A stretch of 64,000 nucleotides of DNA from Tetraselmis striata (GCA_006384855.1 VCJN01002789.1:1-64000); one strand, 5' to 3'. Shown: positions 38,848 through 48,600, counted from the first letter of the stretch. Translations and numbers: made by a program. The notes: generated from the letters alone by a model not told the origin.

Positions 38848-39699
38848 CTAGCAATACCATGTGCGCGGCAGCCGCGCGCCCCGCCAGGCCTCCAACAACC
38901 CCATCAGCCCGGCCCGCAGGATCTGTCCGTTTTCGGCGACAAGGCGGAAGATGAGCAAGCCGCTGCGCGCGCTGACGCCGGCGCTGAGGCCGTCGCGGCG
39001 AATGTCGCCGACCGCGGTCCTGGCCGCGTCGATATCGCCTTCCGCATCTTCGCGGCAGTCCACCAGTGTTGCGAAGGCGCGGCCGCCCGCCGCCGTCGCC
39101 GAGCCGGACAGGATATCCGTCGCATCGCCGCTGATGCGGGTCTCGTCGGCGAAGACCAGCTGTCCGTTGCGGCGGATGCGCCAGCGGTCGCGGAAGGAGA
39201 CGGCGTGGACATCCTCGCCCATGGCCTCGCGGCCGAGCACGACGCTTTCAACCGCCAGAAGGCGGGCGTTTCCCTCAAGATCGACGGCGAGCGCACGGGT
39301 CAGGGCCGCCTTGTCGAAAAGGATCGTTTCCTGCGGCAGCCATTCGACCAGGCCGCCGGCATCCACCCGGATCGCGCCCTGGACATCGGCCGGGCCCTCC
39401 TGGCTGCGATAGATGCGCTCAGCCGCCTGTGTCGTGATCACGGCGTGGGCGTCTTCGCCGGCTTGCGCCTCATACTCCAGCCGGTCGCCGCCGGTGAGGC
39501 CGCCTGCTGTGTTGAGAAACACCGCCACGGGAGCCTCGCCGTGGACCTTGGGGAGGCGCACCTTGGCCGAGCCGCTCTGGTCGAGATCGCGCAGCCGCAC
39601 CGTCTCGCCCGCCCGCTCGAACCGCACCCGGGCCCGGCCGGTGACCCGTTGCAGGCCGAGGGAGGGTGCGGGGGCGGAAAAGGCGGGGTCAATCGTCAT
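38848..39699 (-). CDS. ureD: Urease accessory protein UreD
   Basis: A 283-aa scaffold chaperone that binds apo-urease and recruits UreF-UreG. ATG 39699 (MTIDPAFSAPAPSLGLQRV) is chosen because the long upstream extension has non-protein-like composition. Conserved parts: FLNTAGGLTGGDRL, ITTQAAERIYRS, VEWLPQETILFDKAAL and SGVSARSGLLIFRLV (here AGVSARSGLLIFR). It is the first gene of the operon, and its promoter must lie in the gap to the divergent dac gene. Confidence 0.95.
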   Translation of the reverse strand: MTIDPAFSAPAPSLGLQRVTGRARVRFERAGETVRLRDLDQSGSAKVRLPKVHGEAPVAVFLNTAGGLTGGDRLEYEAQAGEDAHAVITTQAAERIYRSQEGPADVQGAIRVDAGGLVEWLPQETILFDKAALTRALAVDLEGNARLLAVESVVLGREAMGEDVHAVSFRDRWRIRRNGQLVFADETRISGDATDILSGSATAAGGRAFATLVDCREDAEGDIDAARTAVGDIRRDGLSAGVSARSGLLIFRLVAENGQILRAGLMGLLEAWRGARLPRTWYC

Positions 39700-40057
39700 C
39701 GATGGGGTGTCCGTCGTCCTGGGAACCTGCGGTGTCGGGCAGAACACATGGCGTGCCATCCCGCTGCCGTTTTCCGGAAGCGAAGCAAGACAGGGGCCAA
39801 TCGGATCGCGCGCGGCGGCGAGGGCCTCGAGCAGGCATGATCCCGGTGCGGGGCGATCCGCTCGATGCGGCAAGTTCGGGGCCGTGAGCGCGGCGCATGC
39901 CTCCCGATTGCCGTAATTTTGGGCAATTGCCCTGTTTGAGGTCGATTTCGGCGGGGTGCATGGCGGGCCAAGGCATGTGGTCTTTGCATTTGGGCGGCGC
40001 GTTCGGTTAGATACCGCCCTGGAGGGTCGACGGCCTATCGAAGACGGAAGGCACGAC
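39700..40057. other. Divergent promoter region between ureD and dac
   Basis: The 358 bases hold no supported gene. They must contain promoters for the urease operon (minus) and the carboxypeptidase (plus). A weak plus-strand candidate is ttgcat at 39984 with ttagat at 40007, 17 bases apart; matches to consensus are poor. I see no NtrC or NAC site that I can defend. Confidence 0.4.
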
Positions 40058-41477
40058 ATGTTTCGATCAGTTGTTGCAGCGCTGCTCGCGCCGGTTCGGC
40101 CGGTGCGGTCATTCGCCTTGTGGGCGGGGCTTGCGATGCTTGCGCTTCCCGCGGCTCCGGCGCGCGCCGACATCGGCGCCTGGATCGTCGTCGACATGGA
40201 GAGCGGCGCGGTGCTCGACCAGAAGCAGGCGCTGCGCCAGTGGTACCCTGCCTCCATCACCAAGCTGATGACCGCCTATCTCACCTTCAAGGCGATCCGG
40301 GAGGGGCGGGCGACGCCGCAGTCGGCGGTGACGATCAGCGCGAATGCCCATTGCCGAACCGCCCAGCAAAATGGGTTTCAAGCCGGGCACGCGGATCTCG
40401 CTGGAAAGCGCGCTGAAGATGCTGATCGTGAAGTCGGCGAATGATGTCGCCGTCGCGGTCGCGGAATCGATTGGCGGCTCGGAGCCTGCCTTCATCCAGA
40501 TGATGAACGCCGAAGCCCGCCGGCTCGGCATGAGCGCCACGCGCTTCGTCAATCCGCACGGCCTGCCGGACAACCGGCAGGTATCGTCGGCCCGCGACCT
40601 TGCGGTCCTGGCGCGCGCGGTCTGGCGCGAGTTCCCGGAGTATCGCTCCTATTTCAACCTTGTCGGCATTCGCGTCGGCAAGAAGGCGTTGCGCTCGGCC
40701 AACCGGGAGTTCCTGCTTCGCGTCCAGGGCGCCAACGGCATGAAGACCGGCTATATCTGCAATTCCGGCCTGAATGTGGTGGTGTCCGCGACCCGCGGCG
40801 GGCGCACGGTGATGGCGGTCATTCTGGGGGCTGCCTCCGGCGTGGAGCGCGCGGCCAAGGCGCGGGTGCTGATCGACGACGGTTTCAAGGCGCGTGGCGG
40901 CCGGTCGGTGGATCAGCTTACCGGCGCCGCCGGCAAGCCGCCGGCGGATGGCTACTGCAAGCGCAACAGCCGGCCGGAAGCCGAAGAGCTGATGGCGGCC
41001 TTCGCCAAGAAGACCCGTTCCTCCTCCATCCTGTCCTTCGCGCGCGGCGATTTGAACAGCGGCGGCATTCGTCGCAGCATCGTTGCAGCGCCCGCTCCGA
41101 GCGGGCAGGTCGGAACGCTGACGGTCCCCAAGCGCGCCGACGGCAAGACCGACTGGGCCAAGGTGATGGATACGGTGATCGGTCCGCGCCTGCGCGACTA
41201 TCAAGCGGTTCCCGTCTCCACGGCCGCGCCGAGTGCCGCGATCGCGCCGCAGGTGGTCGATGGCACGCCGGTCCCGGTGCCCGGAACGCCGAAGCCGGTC
41301 GCCAAGCCGCTTGCGGCGGCCGCAGGTCTGGCGAGCGTGCCGGCCGTGGCGGCGCCGGTGGCGCAACAGCCGGCGAAACCGGGCGCGATCTTCCGCGGCG
41401 AGCCGCTGCTGATCGCGCCGATCCCGCCGCAAAACCCCCCGCCCCTAGCGGGGCACAGGCTCCACGTCGGCGATTGA
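40058..41477 (+). CDS. D-alanyl-D-alanine carboxypeptidase (DacA/PBP5-like), frameshifted
   Basis: A periplasmic penicillin-binding protein of about 472 aa when corrected, trimming pentapeptides in peptidoglycan. It has a signal peptide (SFALWAGLAMLALPAAPARA) and the three active-site motifs: SxxK in PASITKLMTAY, SxN in VKSANDVAVA, and KTG in NGMKTGYIC. The frame breaks near 40347 between TISANA and IAEPPSKMGFKPG, where the cccatt run has one C too many; both parts otherwise read cleanly. The C-terminal third is Ala/Pro-rich (VPGTPKPVAKPLAAAAG), longer than in E. coli DacA. Because the enzyme is housekeeping and the break is one base in a C run, a sequencing error is likely. Confidence 0.85.
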
Positions 41478-41560
41478 CCGGGGACGTGCGATCGGGCATG
41501 TCGCTTCGCCCGGACGGTCGTCGCCGTTATCATGCCGCCAGTTTTCGATAGAGGGTCCTC

Positions 41561-42775
41561 GTGAGCGAAACCACGTCTGCGCAAAAGCCCGCGCGCGGCC
41601 CCAAGCCGCCGATCCCGCTGACCGTCATCACCGGCTTCCTGGGCGCCGGCAAGACGACGCTGCTCAACCGGCTGCTGGTCGATCCGGCGCTGTCGGATGC
41701 GGCGGTGATCATCAACGAGTTCGGCGAGGTCGGGCTTGACCATCTCTTCGTCGAAGGCGGCGAGGAAGGCATCATCGAACTGTCGTCCGGGTGCCTGTGC
41801 TGCACCATTCGCGGCGATCTGGTGACGACGCTGGAAAACCTGCTACGCCGGCTCGACAACGGTCGCACCGAGCGCCTGTCGCGCGTCGTGATCGAGACCA
41901 CGGGGCTCGCCGATCCCGCGCCCGTTCTGCACACGGTGATGCAGCATCCCTATCTGGTGATGCGCTATCAGCTCGACGGCGTGGTGACGCTGGTCGATGC
42001 GGTCAACGGGATGGGAACGCTCGAAACCCAGGAAGAGGCGGTGAAACAGATCGCCGTCGCCGACCGCATTGTGCTGACCAAGACCGACCTGGACGACGGT
42101 GCCGCCGCCCTCGATCCGGCCTCGCCGTTGCGTCGGCGGATCGCGGCGCTCAACCCGGCCGCTCCGGTCCTCATCGCGGCCGAGGGCGAGGCGGATGCGG
42201 CGCATCTGATCGGCACCGGGCTCTACGATCCGGCCACCAAGACCGCCGACGTGGCGCGCTGGCTCAACGCGGAGGCCTATGGCGGCGATCATGCGCATCA
42301 CGACCACGGCCATCATCATGACCACGGGAACAATCACGACCACGACCATGGGCATGACCACCATGGGCATGCGCATGATGTGAACCGGCATGGCGACGGG
42401 ATCCGGGCGTTTTCGCTGACCAGCGACAAGGCGATTTCCGCCGGTGCGCTGGACATGTTCCTCGACCTTTTGCGCTCCGCCCACGGGCCGAAGCTCTTGC
42501 GCATGAAGGGCATCGTGAAGCTTGCCGAGGATCCGGACCGGCCGGTGGTGCTGCACGGGGTGCAGCATGTGTTTCACCCGCCGGCGACCCTGCCGAAATG
42601 GCCGGACGAGGACCACCGCACGCGGCTGGTCTTCATCACGCGCGACCTGCCGGAGGGCTTCGTCCAGCGCATGTTCGACGCCTTTACCGGCGGCGTTTCG
42701 GCTGATACGCCGGACAAGGCCGCCATGTCCGACAATCCGCTGGCGATCACCGGCTTCAGCGGCCGGTTCTCCTGA
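41561..42775 (+). CDS. COG0523 (CobW/ZigA-like) metal-binding GTPase
   Basis: A 404-aa metallochaperone GTPase starting at GTG 41561. Walker A is TGFLGAGKTTLLN, followed by the metal site GCLCC (SSGCLCCTIRGDL) that defines COG0523, Walker B ETTGLADPAPV and the guanine motif TKTD. Between the G domain and the CobW C-terminal domain (about 240-270) is a His/Asp/Gly-rich loop (HHDHGHHHDHGNNHDHDHG). The family handles zinc, cobalt or iron; without a visible Zur box or cofactor neighbour the metal is not decided. It lies after the carboxypeptidase gene, possibly in one transcript. Confidence 0.9.
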   Translation: MSETTSAQKPARGPKPPIPLTVITGFLGAGKTTLLNRLLVDPALSDAAVIINEFGEVGLDHLFVEGGEEGIIELSSGCLCCTIRGDLVTTLENLLRRLDNGRTERLSRVVIETTGLADPAPVLHTVMQHPYLVMRYQLDGVVTLVDAVNGMGTLETQEEAVKQIAVADRIVLTKTDLDDGAAALDPASPLRRRIAALNPAAPVLIAAEGEADAAHLIGTGLYDPATKTADVARWLNAEAYGGDHAHHDHGHHHDHGNNHDHDHGHDHHGHAHDVNRHGDGIRAFSLTSDKAISAGALDMFLDLLRSAHGPKLLRMKGIVKLAEDPDRPVVLHGVQHVFHPPATLPKWPDEDHRTRLVFITRDLPEGFVQRMFDAFTGGVSADTPDKAAMSDNPLAITGFSGRFS

Positions 42776-42782
42776 GCCGGCG

Positions 42783-43649
42783 TCAGGGCGTCTTGCGCAT
42801 GCGGATCAGGCCTTCCTGCGCCACCGACGCCACCAGGTGGCCGGCCCGGTCGTAAAGCGCGCCGCGCGTGAAGCCGCGCCCGCCGGAGGCGGACGGACTG
42901 TCTTCCGAGTAAAGCAGCCACTCGTCGGCGCGAAAAGGACGGTGAAACCACATCGCGTGGTCGAGGCTCGCGACCTGGAGCTTGGGATCGAACACGCTGG
43001 TGCCATGGGCGAAGAGCGCAGTGTCGAGCAGCGTCATGTCGGAGGCATAGGCCAGCACGCAGGAATGGATGCGCGGATCGTCGGGAAGCGAGGCGCTCGC
43101 CCGGACCCAGACATTCTGGGCCGGCGTCAGCTTCTTGCGGCTGAAATAATGGGTCAGGTCGACGGGGCGAAGCTCGATCGGCCGGTCGCGCTCCCAGTAG
43201 CGGCGCACCGGCTCCGGCGCATGCGCCAGGAATTTCTCCTTCAGCTCCGCCTCGCTCGGCAGCTCCTCCGGCGCGGTGACCTCGGGCATGGTCATCTGGT
43301 GTTCCAGTCCCTCCTCGTGCTTCTGGAAGGAGGCGGACATGGAAAAGATCGCGTGCCCGTGCTGGATCGCCACAACGCGGCGGGTGGTGAAGCTGCCGCC
43401 GTCGCGGATCCTGTCGACCTCGTAGATGATCGGCACCGCCGGGTCGCCCGGACGCAGGAAATAGGCGTGCAGCGAATGGACGCCGCGCTCCTCCGGTACC
43501 GTGCGCGAGGCGGCGACCAGCGACTGGCCGATGACCTGGCCGCCGAAAACCCGCTGCCATCCGACCTGCGGGCTCATGCCGCGGAAGAGATTGTGTTCCA
43601 GCGGCTCCAAATCGAGTATCGAGAGAAGGTCGTCGACGGCTGAGCGCAT
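42783..43649 (-). CDS. tesB: Acyl-CoA thioesterase II
   Basis: A 288-aa double-hotdog thioesterase releasing CoA from medium and long acyl-CoAs. ATG 43649 gives MRSAVDDLLSILDLEPLEHNLFRG. Diagnostic parts are RVFGGQVIGQSLVAA, VHSLHAYFLRPGDP, the active-site region LAYASDMTLLDTAL, and MWFHRPFRADEWLLYSEDSPSASGGRGF. Convergent with the COG0523 gene. Full length for TesB (about 286 aa). Confidence 0.95.
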   Translation of the reverse strand: MRSAVDDLLSILDLEPLEHNLFRGMSPQVGWQRVFGGQVIGQSLVAASRTVPEERGVHSLHAYFLRPGDPAVPIIYEVDRIRDGGSFTTRRVVAIQHGHAIFSMSASFQKHEEGLEHQMTMPEVTAPEELPSEAELKEKFLAHAPEPVRRYWERDRPIELRPVDLTHYFSRKKLTPAQNVWVRASASLPDDPRIHSCVLAYASDMTLLDTALFAHGTSVFDPKLQVASLDHAMWFHRPFRADEWLLYSEDSPSASGGRGFTRGALYDRAGHLVASVAQEGLIRMRKTP

Positions 43650-43881
43650 GCGGGAATTACCTTTTCGCAGGATCTGTGGCAGGCATTTGGGACACCGGTC
43701 CGGGGAGTTGTTTCCGTGACCGTGTGATTTGCCGGGGGCAAAAGTCAAGGCTGTCCCAAGGGCACCCCCGGTCTGCCGGTTAAGGGTCCGACCGGGGCGC
43801 AAGACTGGCGTTGCGGCGCGTTGTCGCCGATAAATGGAACGGGTGCGGCCGCGCCGCGCCGCAGGAAGAGGACCGATCATC

Positions 43882-45129
43882 ATGACCCGCAAGCCCGATG
43901 CCGATGCCGTGCTCGACGTTCTGGTCGGCGGCGGCGGATATGTCGGCCTCTCGCTCGGCGTTGCGCTGAAACAGGCCGACCCCGCGCTGTCGGTCGCCGT
44001 TGTCGACATGCGGCCGCGCGAAGAGATGGCCGGCGACCCGCGCGCGTCCGCGATCGCGGCTGCGGCAAGCCGGATGCTCGACCAGCTCGGTGTCTGGCAG
44101 GACATCGCGCCGCATGCGCAGCCGATGACCGAGATGATCGTAACCGACAGCAAGCTTCGCGATGCCGTGCGCCCGGTGTTCCTGACGTTCGACGGCGAGG
44201 TCGAGCCCGGCGAGCCCTTCGCCCATATGGTGCCGAACGGAAAGATGGTCGCGGCCCTGGCAAACCGGGCCGAGGCACTGGGCGTCGAGCTGATCGCGCC
44301 GGAAAGCGTGAGCGATTTTTCCGTCGGTGAAGCGGATGTGGCGATTACCCTGGGATCAGGGAAGACGCGTCGCGCGCGGCTCTTGGTCGCCGCCGACGGC
44401 GTGCGCTCGCGGCTTCGCGATCTGGCGGGCATCCAGACGGTGAAATGGGACTACGACCAGTCGGGCATTGTCACCACCATTCGCCACGAGCGGCCGCACA
44501 ACGGGCGGGCGGAAGAGCATTTCCTGCCCTCCGGGCCTTTCGCCATCCTGCCGCTGACCGGCAACCGCTCCTCGCTGGTGTGGTCGGAGCGGCGGGCGGA
44601 AGCGGACCGGCTGGTGAAGGGCGACGACTTCACCTTCGAACTGGAGCTGGAACGGCGGTTCGGCCATCACCTCGGCAAGATCGATCTCGACGGTCCGCGC
44701 AACGCCTATCCGCTGGGACTGACGCTGGCGCGCGGCTTCGTCAAGCCGCGCTTCGCGCTTGCCGGGGATGCGGCGCACGGCATTCATCCGATCGCCGGAC
44801 AGGGTCTCAACCTCGGCTTCAAGGATGTCGCGGCCCTTGCGGAGGTGCTCGTCGAGGCGCGCCGGCTCGGTCAGGATATCGGGGCGCTCGACGTGCTGGA
44901 GCGCTACGAACGCTGGCGCCGGTTCGACACGTTCCAGATGGGCGTGGTGACCGATGTCTTGAACCGCCTGTTTTCCAACGATATGGATGGAGTGCGCGCG
45001 GTACGGGATATCGGGCTTGGACTGGTCGACCGGCTGCCCTCGCTGAAACGGTTCTTCATCCGTCAGGCGGCAGGGCTGGAAGGGCCGGAAGGGCCGGCCC
45101 CACGCCTGCTGGCCGGGGAACCGATCTGA
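43882..45129 (+). CDS. UbiH/COQ6-family FAD-dependent ubiquinone hydroxylase
   Basis: A 415-aa flavin monooxygenase hydroxylating the ubiquinone ring. ATG 43882 follows gaagagga; a longer Arg-rich extension is excluded. FAD motif VLVGGGGYVGLSLGVAL, then GDPRASAIAAAASRML, the DG motif AADGVRSRLRDLAG, and GDAAHGIHPIAGQGLNLGFKD near the C-terminus define the UbiH/F/L family. Which ring position it acts on cannot be told; alphaproteobacteria often use one or two such enzymes. The next gene follows after 27 bases. Confidence 0.93.
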   Translation: MTRKPDADAVLDVLVGGGGYVGLSLGVALKQADPALSVAVVDMRPREEMAGDPRASAIAAAASRMLDQLGVWQDIAPHAQPMTEMIVTDSKLRDAVRPVFLTFDGEVEPGEPFAHMVPNGKMVAALANRAEALGVELIAPESVSDFSVGEADVAITLGSGKTRRARLLVAADGVRSRLRDLAGIQTVKWDYDQSGIVTTIRHERPHNGRAEEHFLPSGPFAILPLTGNRSSLVWSERRAEADRLVKGDDFTFELELERRFGHHLGKIDLDGPRNAYPLGLTLARGFVKPRFALAGDAAHGIHPIAGQGLNLGFKDVAALAEVLVEARRLGQDIGALDVLERYERWRRFDTFQMGVVTDVLNRLFSNDMDGVRAVRDIGLGLVDRLPSLKRFFIRQAAGLEGPEGPAPRLLAGEPI

Positions 45130-45156
45130 GGCGCGACGGAGAGGAACACCGTATCG

Positions 45157-46035
45157 ATGCCCGGGCAAAAGGCAGCCGAACAGGACCGGCCGCAGCGCAT
45201 TATCCTGATCACGGGCTGCTCGTCGGGGATCGGCGCGGCCGCTGCGCGCACCCTGCGCGGGCGCGACTGGCGGGTGTTTGCCACGGCGCGGCGCGCCGAG
45301 GACGTCGAGCGGCTGCGGGCCGCCGGTTTCGAAAGCCTTCTGCTCGACTATGAGGATGCGGCAAGCATCGAAGAGGCCGCGGCCGCCGTGCTGGAGCGCA
45401 CGGGCGGGCGGCTCGACGCGCTGTTCAACAATGGCGCCTATGCGATCCCCGGTGCGCTGGAGGACATGCCGACGGAAGCGCTGCGCCAGCTTTTCGAGGC
45501 GAATTTCCTCGGCTGGCACACGCTCACGCGGGCGGTGCTGCCGGCCATGCGCCGCCAAGGCGCGGGCCGCATCGTGCAGTGTTCTTCCATTCTGGGCTTC
45601 ATCGGCATGCCCTATCGCGGAGCCTATAACGCGTCGAAATTCGCGCTCGAAGGCTACAGCGACACATTGCGGCTGGAACTTGGAGACAGCGGGATCCATG
45701 TATCGCTGATCGAGCCGGGGCCGATCGCCACGCGCTTCACCGAAAACGCGCTGGAGAACTTCCTCAGGATCATCGGACAGGACGGCATCGCCGCCTCGGT
45801 GCATCGCGAGGCCTATGAAAAGCGGGTCGCGCGCATGCAGGCAGGCGAAAAGTCGCTGTTCAAGCTTCCGGCGCGCGCCGTCGTGAAACAGGTGGTCCAT
45901 GCGGTGGAGGCGCCGCGACCGAAGGCGAGATACCGGATCACCGTGCCCACGGTCGCAATGGCGGTGGCGAAACGGCTCCTGCCGACACGCGCGCTCGACC
46001 GGGTGCTGACCCGCGCGGCGCGCTCAGAAGAATGA
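45157..46035 (+). CDS. Short-chain dehydrogenase/reductase
   Basis: A 292-aa classical SDR. The cofactor motif is ILITGCSSGIGAAAA (TGxxxGIG), then NNGAYA at the NNAG position, catalytic Ser in VQCSSILGF and the YxxxK in YNASKFALEG. The long C-terminal region (about 200-292) has substrate-loop character. No acidic residue follows beta-2 clearly, so NAD or NADP use is open. It lies close behind the ubiH-type gene and may be co-transcribed; function unknown. Confidence 0.92.
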   Translation: MPGQKAAEQDRPQRIILITGCSSGIGAAAARTLRGRDWRVFATARRAEDVERLRAAGFESLLLDYEDAASIEEAAAAVLERTGGRLDALFNNGAYAIPGALEDMPTEALRQLFEANFLGWHTLTRAVLPAMRRQGAGRIVQCSSILGFIGMPYRGAYNASKFALEGYSDTLRLELGDSGIHVSLIEPGPIATRFTENALENFLRIIGQDGIAASVHREAYEKRVARMQAGEKSLFKLPARAVVKQVVHAVEAPRPKARYRITVPTVAMAVAKRLLPTRALDRVLTRAARSEE

Positions 46036-46078
46036 CAGACCGGCCGGGCAAAACCCGCCGGGGCAGAAGGATTTCAAG

Positions 46079-46276
46079 ATGACGGACGTGCTGCGGATGC
46101 TCATCCCGGTGGCTGTGGGAGCGGTTGCCGTGGTCCTGATGATGGGCTTGTGGAACATGATGCGCGGCGGCTCGTCGTCGCGCTCGCAGACCTTGATGCG
46201 CTGGCGGGTCGGGCTGCAGTTCCTGGCCGTGGTCATCGTCATGGCCCTGCTCTATCTGACAACATCCACGCCGTGA
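46079..46276 (+). CDS. HIG1-type twin transmembrane protein
   Basis: A 65-aa inner membrane protein with two segments (LIPVAVGAVAVVLMMGLWNMM and GLQFLAVVIVMALLYL) joined by a short basic loop (SRSQTLMRWRV). The loop QxLMRWRVGLQ is the HIG1 signature; mitochondrial relatives support cytochrome oxidase assembly. It starts 44 bases after the SDR gene and precedes the cobalamin adenosyltransferase, an arrangement I recall from other Hyphomicrobiales. Confidence 0.85.
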   Translation: MTDVLRMLIPVAVGAVAVVLMMGLWNMMRGGSSSRSQTLMRWRVGLQFLAVVIVMALLYLTTSTP

Positions 46277-46318
46277 TCCCCACGGGGTGGCCAACATCCA
46301 ACCTGCACGGGAGCGGCC

Positions 46319-46894
46319 ATGGTTGTCCTCAACAAGATCTACACGAAGACCGGCGACGCCGGGACGACGGCGCTGGCGTCCGGCGAGCGTCGGCCCAAGC
46401 ACGATCTCAGGGTGGAGGCCTATGGAACCGTCGACGAGACCAATGCTGTGCTCGGGCTCGTGCGCCAGGTGACGGCAGACGCCCATCCGCAGCTCGATGC
46501 CGTGCTCGGACGGATCCAGAACGACCTCTTCGACCTCGGCGCCGACCTTGCAACCCCGGAGACGGAGGAGCCGCCGGCCTATCCGCCGCTCAGGATCACC
46601 GAAGCGCAGGTCACCGCCATCGAGACGGAGATTGACCGGCTGAACGCCGATCTCGAGCCCTTGCGCTCCTTCGTGCTGCCAGGCGGATCGGCGGCGGCGG
46701 CGCATCTGCACATGGCGCGCACGGTGTCGCGGCGCGCGGAACGGCTGATGACGGCGCTTGCCGAAGCGGAACCGGTCAACCGGAACGCGATGGTGTATAT
46801 GAATCGCCTGTCGGATTTCTTTTTCGTGGCCTCGCGCTGGGCGAACGACAAGGGCGCGCAGGACGTGTTGTGGGTGCCCGGCAAGAACCGCTAG
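46319..46894 (+). CDS. Cob(I)alamin adenosyltransferase (PduO type)
   Basis: A 191-aa enzyme transferring adenosyl from ATP to cob(I)alamin. The ATP-binding N-terminus is KIYTKTGDAGTTAL, followed by VEAYGTVDETNAVLG and QNDLFDLGADLATP. The C-terminal helix motif RTVSRRAERLM and YMNRLSDFFFVASRW are diagnostic for MMAB/PduO. ATG 46319 follows gggagcggcc. It would supply adenosylcobalamin to, for example, methylmalonyl-CoA mutase, not in this window. Confidence 0.95.
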   Translation: MVVLNKIYTKTGDAGTTALASGERRPKHDLRVEAYGTVDETNAVLGLVRQVTADAHPQLDAVLGRIQNDLFDLGADLATPETEEPPAYPPLRITEAQVTAIETEIDRLNADLEPLRSFVLPGGSAAAAHLHMARTVSRRAERLMTALAEAEPVNRNAMVYMNRLSDFFFVASRWANDKGAQDVLWVPGKNR

Positions 46895-46921
46895 CCCCCG
46901 GCGCGGGCAGGGAGAGACGCG

Positions 46922-47614
46922 ATGTTTATTCCGCTGCATGACACCAACCCCCTGCGGCACGTGCAGCGGCAATATGTCACATGGGGCCTGATCCTGGCGA
47001 ATGTGGCGGTCTTCGTGATCGTGCAGGGTGGCGGGCTTTCCGGTCCGATGGCGCAAGCGGCAAGCCTCTCCTACGGGCTGGTGCCGGCGGTGCTCTTCGA
47101 CATTCGCGATCTCGCGCCCGAACTGGCCGTGCTGCCCGAGGGCGCTTCGCTGGTCACCTATGCCTTCCTGCACGGCGACTGGATGCATCTCGGCGGCAAC
47201 ATGCTGTTCCTCTGGGTGTTCGGCGACAACGTCGAGGATGCGCTGGGGCATTTCCGCTATTTCGTTTTCTATCTCCTGTGCGCGGCCGCGGCCGGTCTGG
47301 GCCATGCGGTGATCGACCCGAACTCGGTCGCGCCGCTGATCGGTGCGTCCGGGGCCGTCGCCGGGGTGATCGGCGCCTATCTGGTGCTGCATCCGAAGGT
47401 CAATGTCTGGGTGCTGGCCTTCGGGCGGGTGCCGCTGCGCCTGCCCGCCGCATGGGTGCTGCTGGCCTGGATCGGGTTTCAGCTGATGATGGCCTTCGGC
47501 GGCGGCGACGAGCAGGTCGCCTGGTGGGCGCATGTCGCCGGGGCGGCGGCGGGTGCCGCGCTGATCGTGGTTATGCGCCGTCCCGGCGTCGTGCTTTTCG
47601 ACCGCGGACTGTAG
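46922..47614 (+). CDS. Rhomboid-family intramembrane serine protease
   Basis: A 230-aa polytopic membrane protease with six segments. The serine motif GASGAVAGVIG lies in segment 4 (about residue 143) and the catalytic His is in AHVAGAAAG in segment 6. Segment 2 carries HLGGNMLFLWVFGDNVED, the HxxxN motif. Starts 27 bases after the adenosyltransferase stop with gggagaga as ribosome site, so is probably in the same operon. Substrate unknown. Confidence 0.93.
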   Translation: MFIPLHDTNPLRHVQRQYVTWGLILANVAVFVIVQGGGLSGPMAQAASLSYGLVPAVLFDIRDLAPELAVLPEGASLVTYAFLHGDWMHLGGNMLFLWVFGDNVEDALGHFRYFVFYLLCAAAAGLGHAVIDPNSVAPLIGASGAVAGVIGAYLVLHPKVNVWVLAFGRVPLRLPAAWVLLAWIGFQLMMAFGGGDEQVAWWAHVAGAAAGAALIVVMRRPGVVLFDRGL

Positions 47615-47824
47615 GCAGGATTTTGCGGCGCCGCGCCGAGCCGCCGGATTCGCGATGGCCGGGCGGGCTGCGCGGCGTTGACAGTGCGGTGGCGCGTCAG
47701 TACGGTCGCCGCCCGACAGTCCAAATGGCAGAATTCAGCCGATGAAGCTGCCCTTACGGCATCTGTTTTCGGCACAAGACCGGCGGCTTGCAGGCAGCCG
47801 CGCTAGCGGGAGGTTGAAAACCCC

Positions 47825-48574
47825 ATGAAGATCCTTGTCCCCGTCAAGCGGGTGATTGACTACAACGTCAAAGTGCGGGTGAAGGCGGACGGGTCGGGCG
47901 TCGACCTGGCCAACGTCAAGATGTCGATGAACCCCTTCGACGAGATCGCCGTCGAAGAGGCGATTCGCCTGCGCGAGGCCGGCAAGGCGGAGGAGATCAT
48001 CGTCGTGTCGGTCGGTCCGCAGCAGGCGCAGGAAACCCTGCGCACGGGACTGGCCATGGGCGCGGATCGCGGCATCCTGGTCAAGACAGACCAGACGACC
48101 GAGCCGCTCGCTGTCGCCAAGATCCTCAAGGCCATCGTCGAGGAGGAGGCACCCGGCCTCGTCATCCTCGGCAAGCAGGCGATCGACGACGACTGCAATC
48201 AGACGGGTCAGATGCTGGCGGCCCTGCTTGGCTGGTCGCAGGGTACCTTCGCCTCCAACGTCGATCTCGGCGAGGGCACGGTCGATGTGACCCGCGAGGT
48301 CGATGGCGGCCTGCAGACGATCAAGCTGACGATGCCGGCCGTGGTGACCACGGACTTGCGCCTCAACGAGCCGCGCTACGCCTCGCTTCCCAACATCATG
48401 AAGGCGAAGAAGAAGCCGATCGCGGAGAAGACCCCGGAAGACTGCGGCGTCGATATCGCGCCGCGCCTCGAGGTTCTCAAGACCACAGAGCCGCCCGCCC
48501 GCGAGGCCGGCGTCAAGGTCGGCAGCGTTGCCGAACTGGTCGAGAAGCTCAAATCCGAAGCCGGCGTCATCTGA
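47825..48574 (+). CDS. etfB: Electron transfer flavoprotein subunit beta
   Basis: The 249-aa beta subunit that binds AMP and, with EtfA, carries electrons from acyl-CoA dehydrogenases to ETF-ubiquinone oxidoreductase. Opening [19 protein letters not shown] and [15 protein letters not shown] are standard; [19 protein letters not shown] and [25 protein letters not shown] complete it. The gene forms an operon with etfA (26 bases apart). Confidence 0.98.
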   Translation: MKILVPVKRVIDYNVKVRVKADGSGVDLANVKMSMNPFDEIAVEEAIRLREAGKAEEIIVVSVGPQQAQETLRTGLAMGADRGILVKTDQTTEPLAVAKILKAIVEEEAPGLVILGKQAIDDDCNQTGQMLAALLGWSQGTFASNVDLGEGTVDVTREVDGGLQTIKLTMPAVVTTDLRLNEPRYASLPNIMKAKKKPIAEKTPEDCGVDIAPRLEVLKTTEPPAREAGVKVGSVAELVEKLKSEAGVI

Positions 48575-48600
48575 GCGCTCACGACAGGGAGAACAGGACC

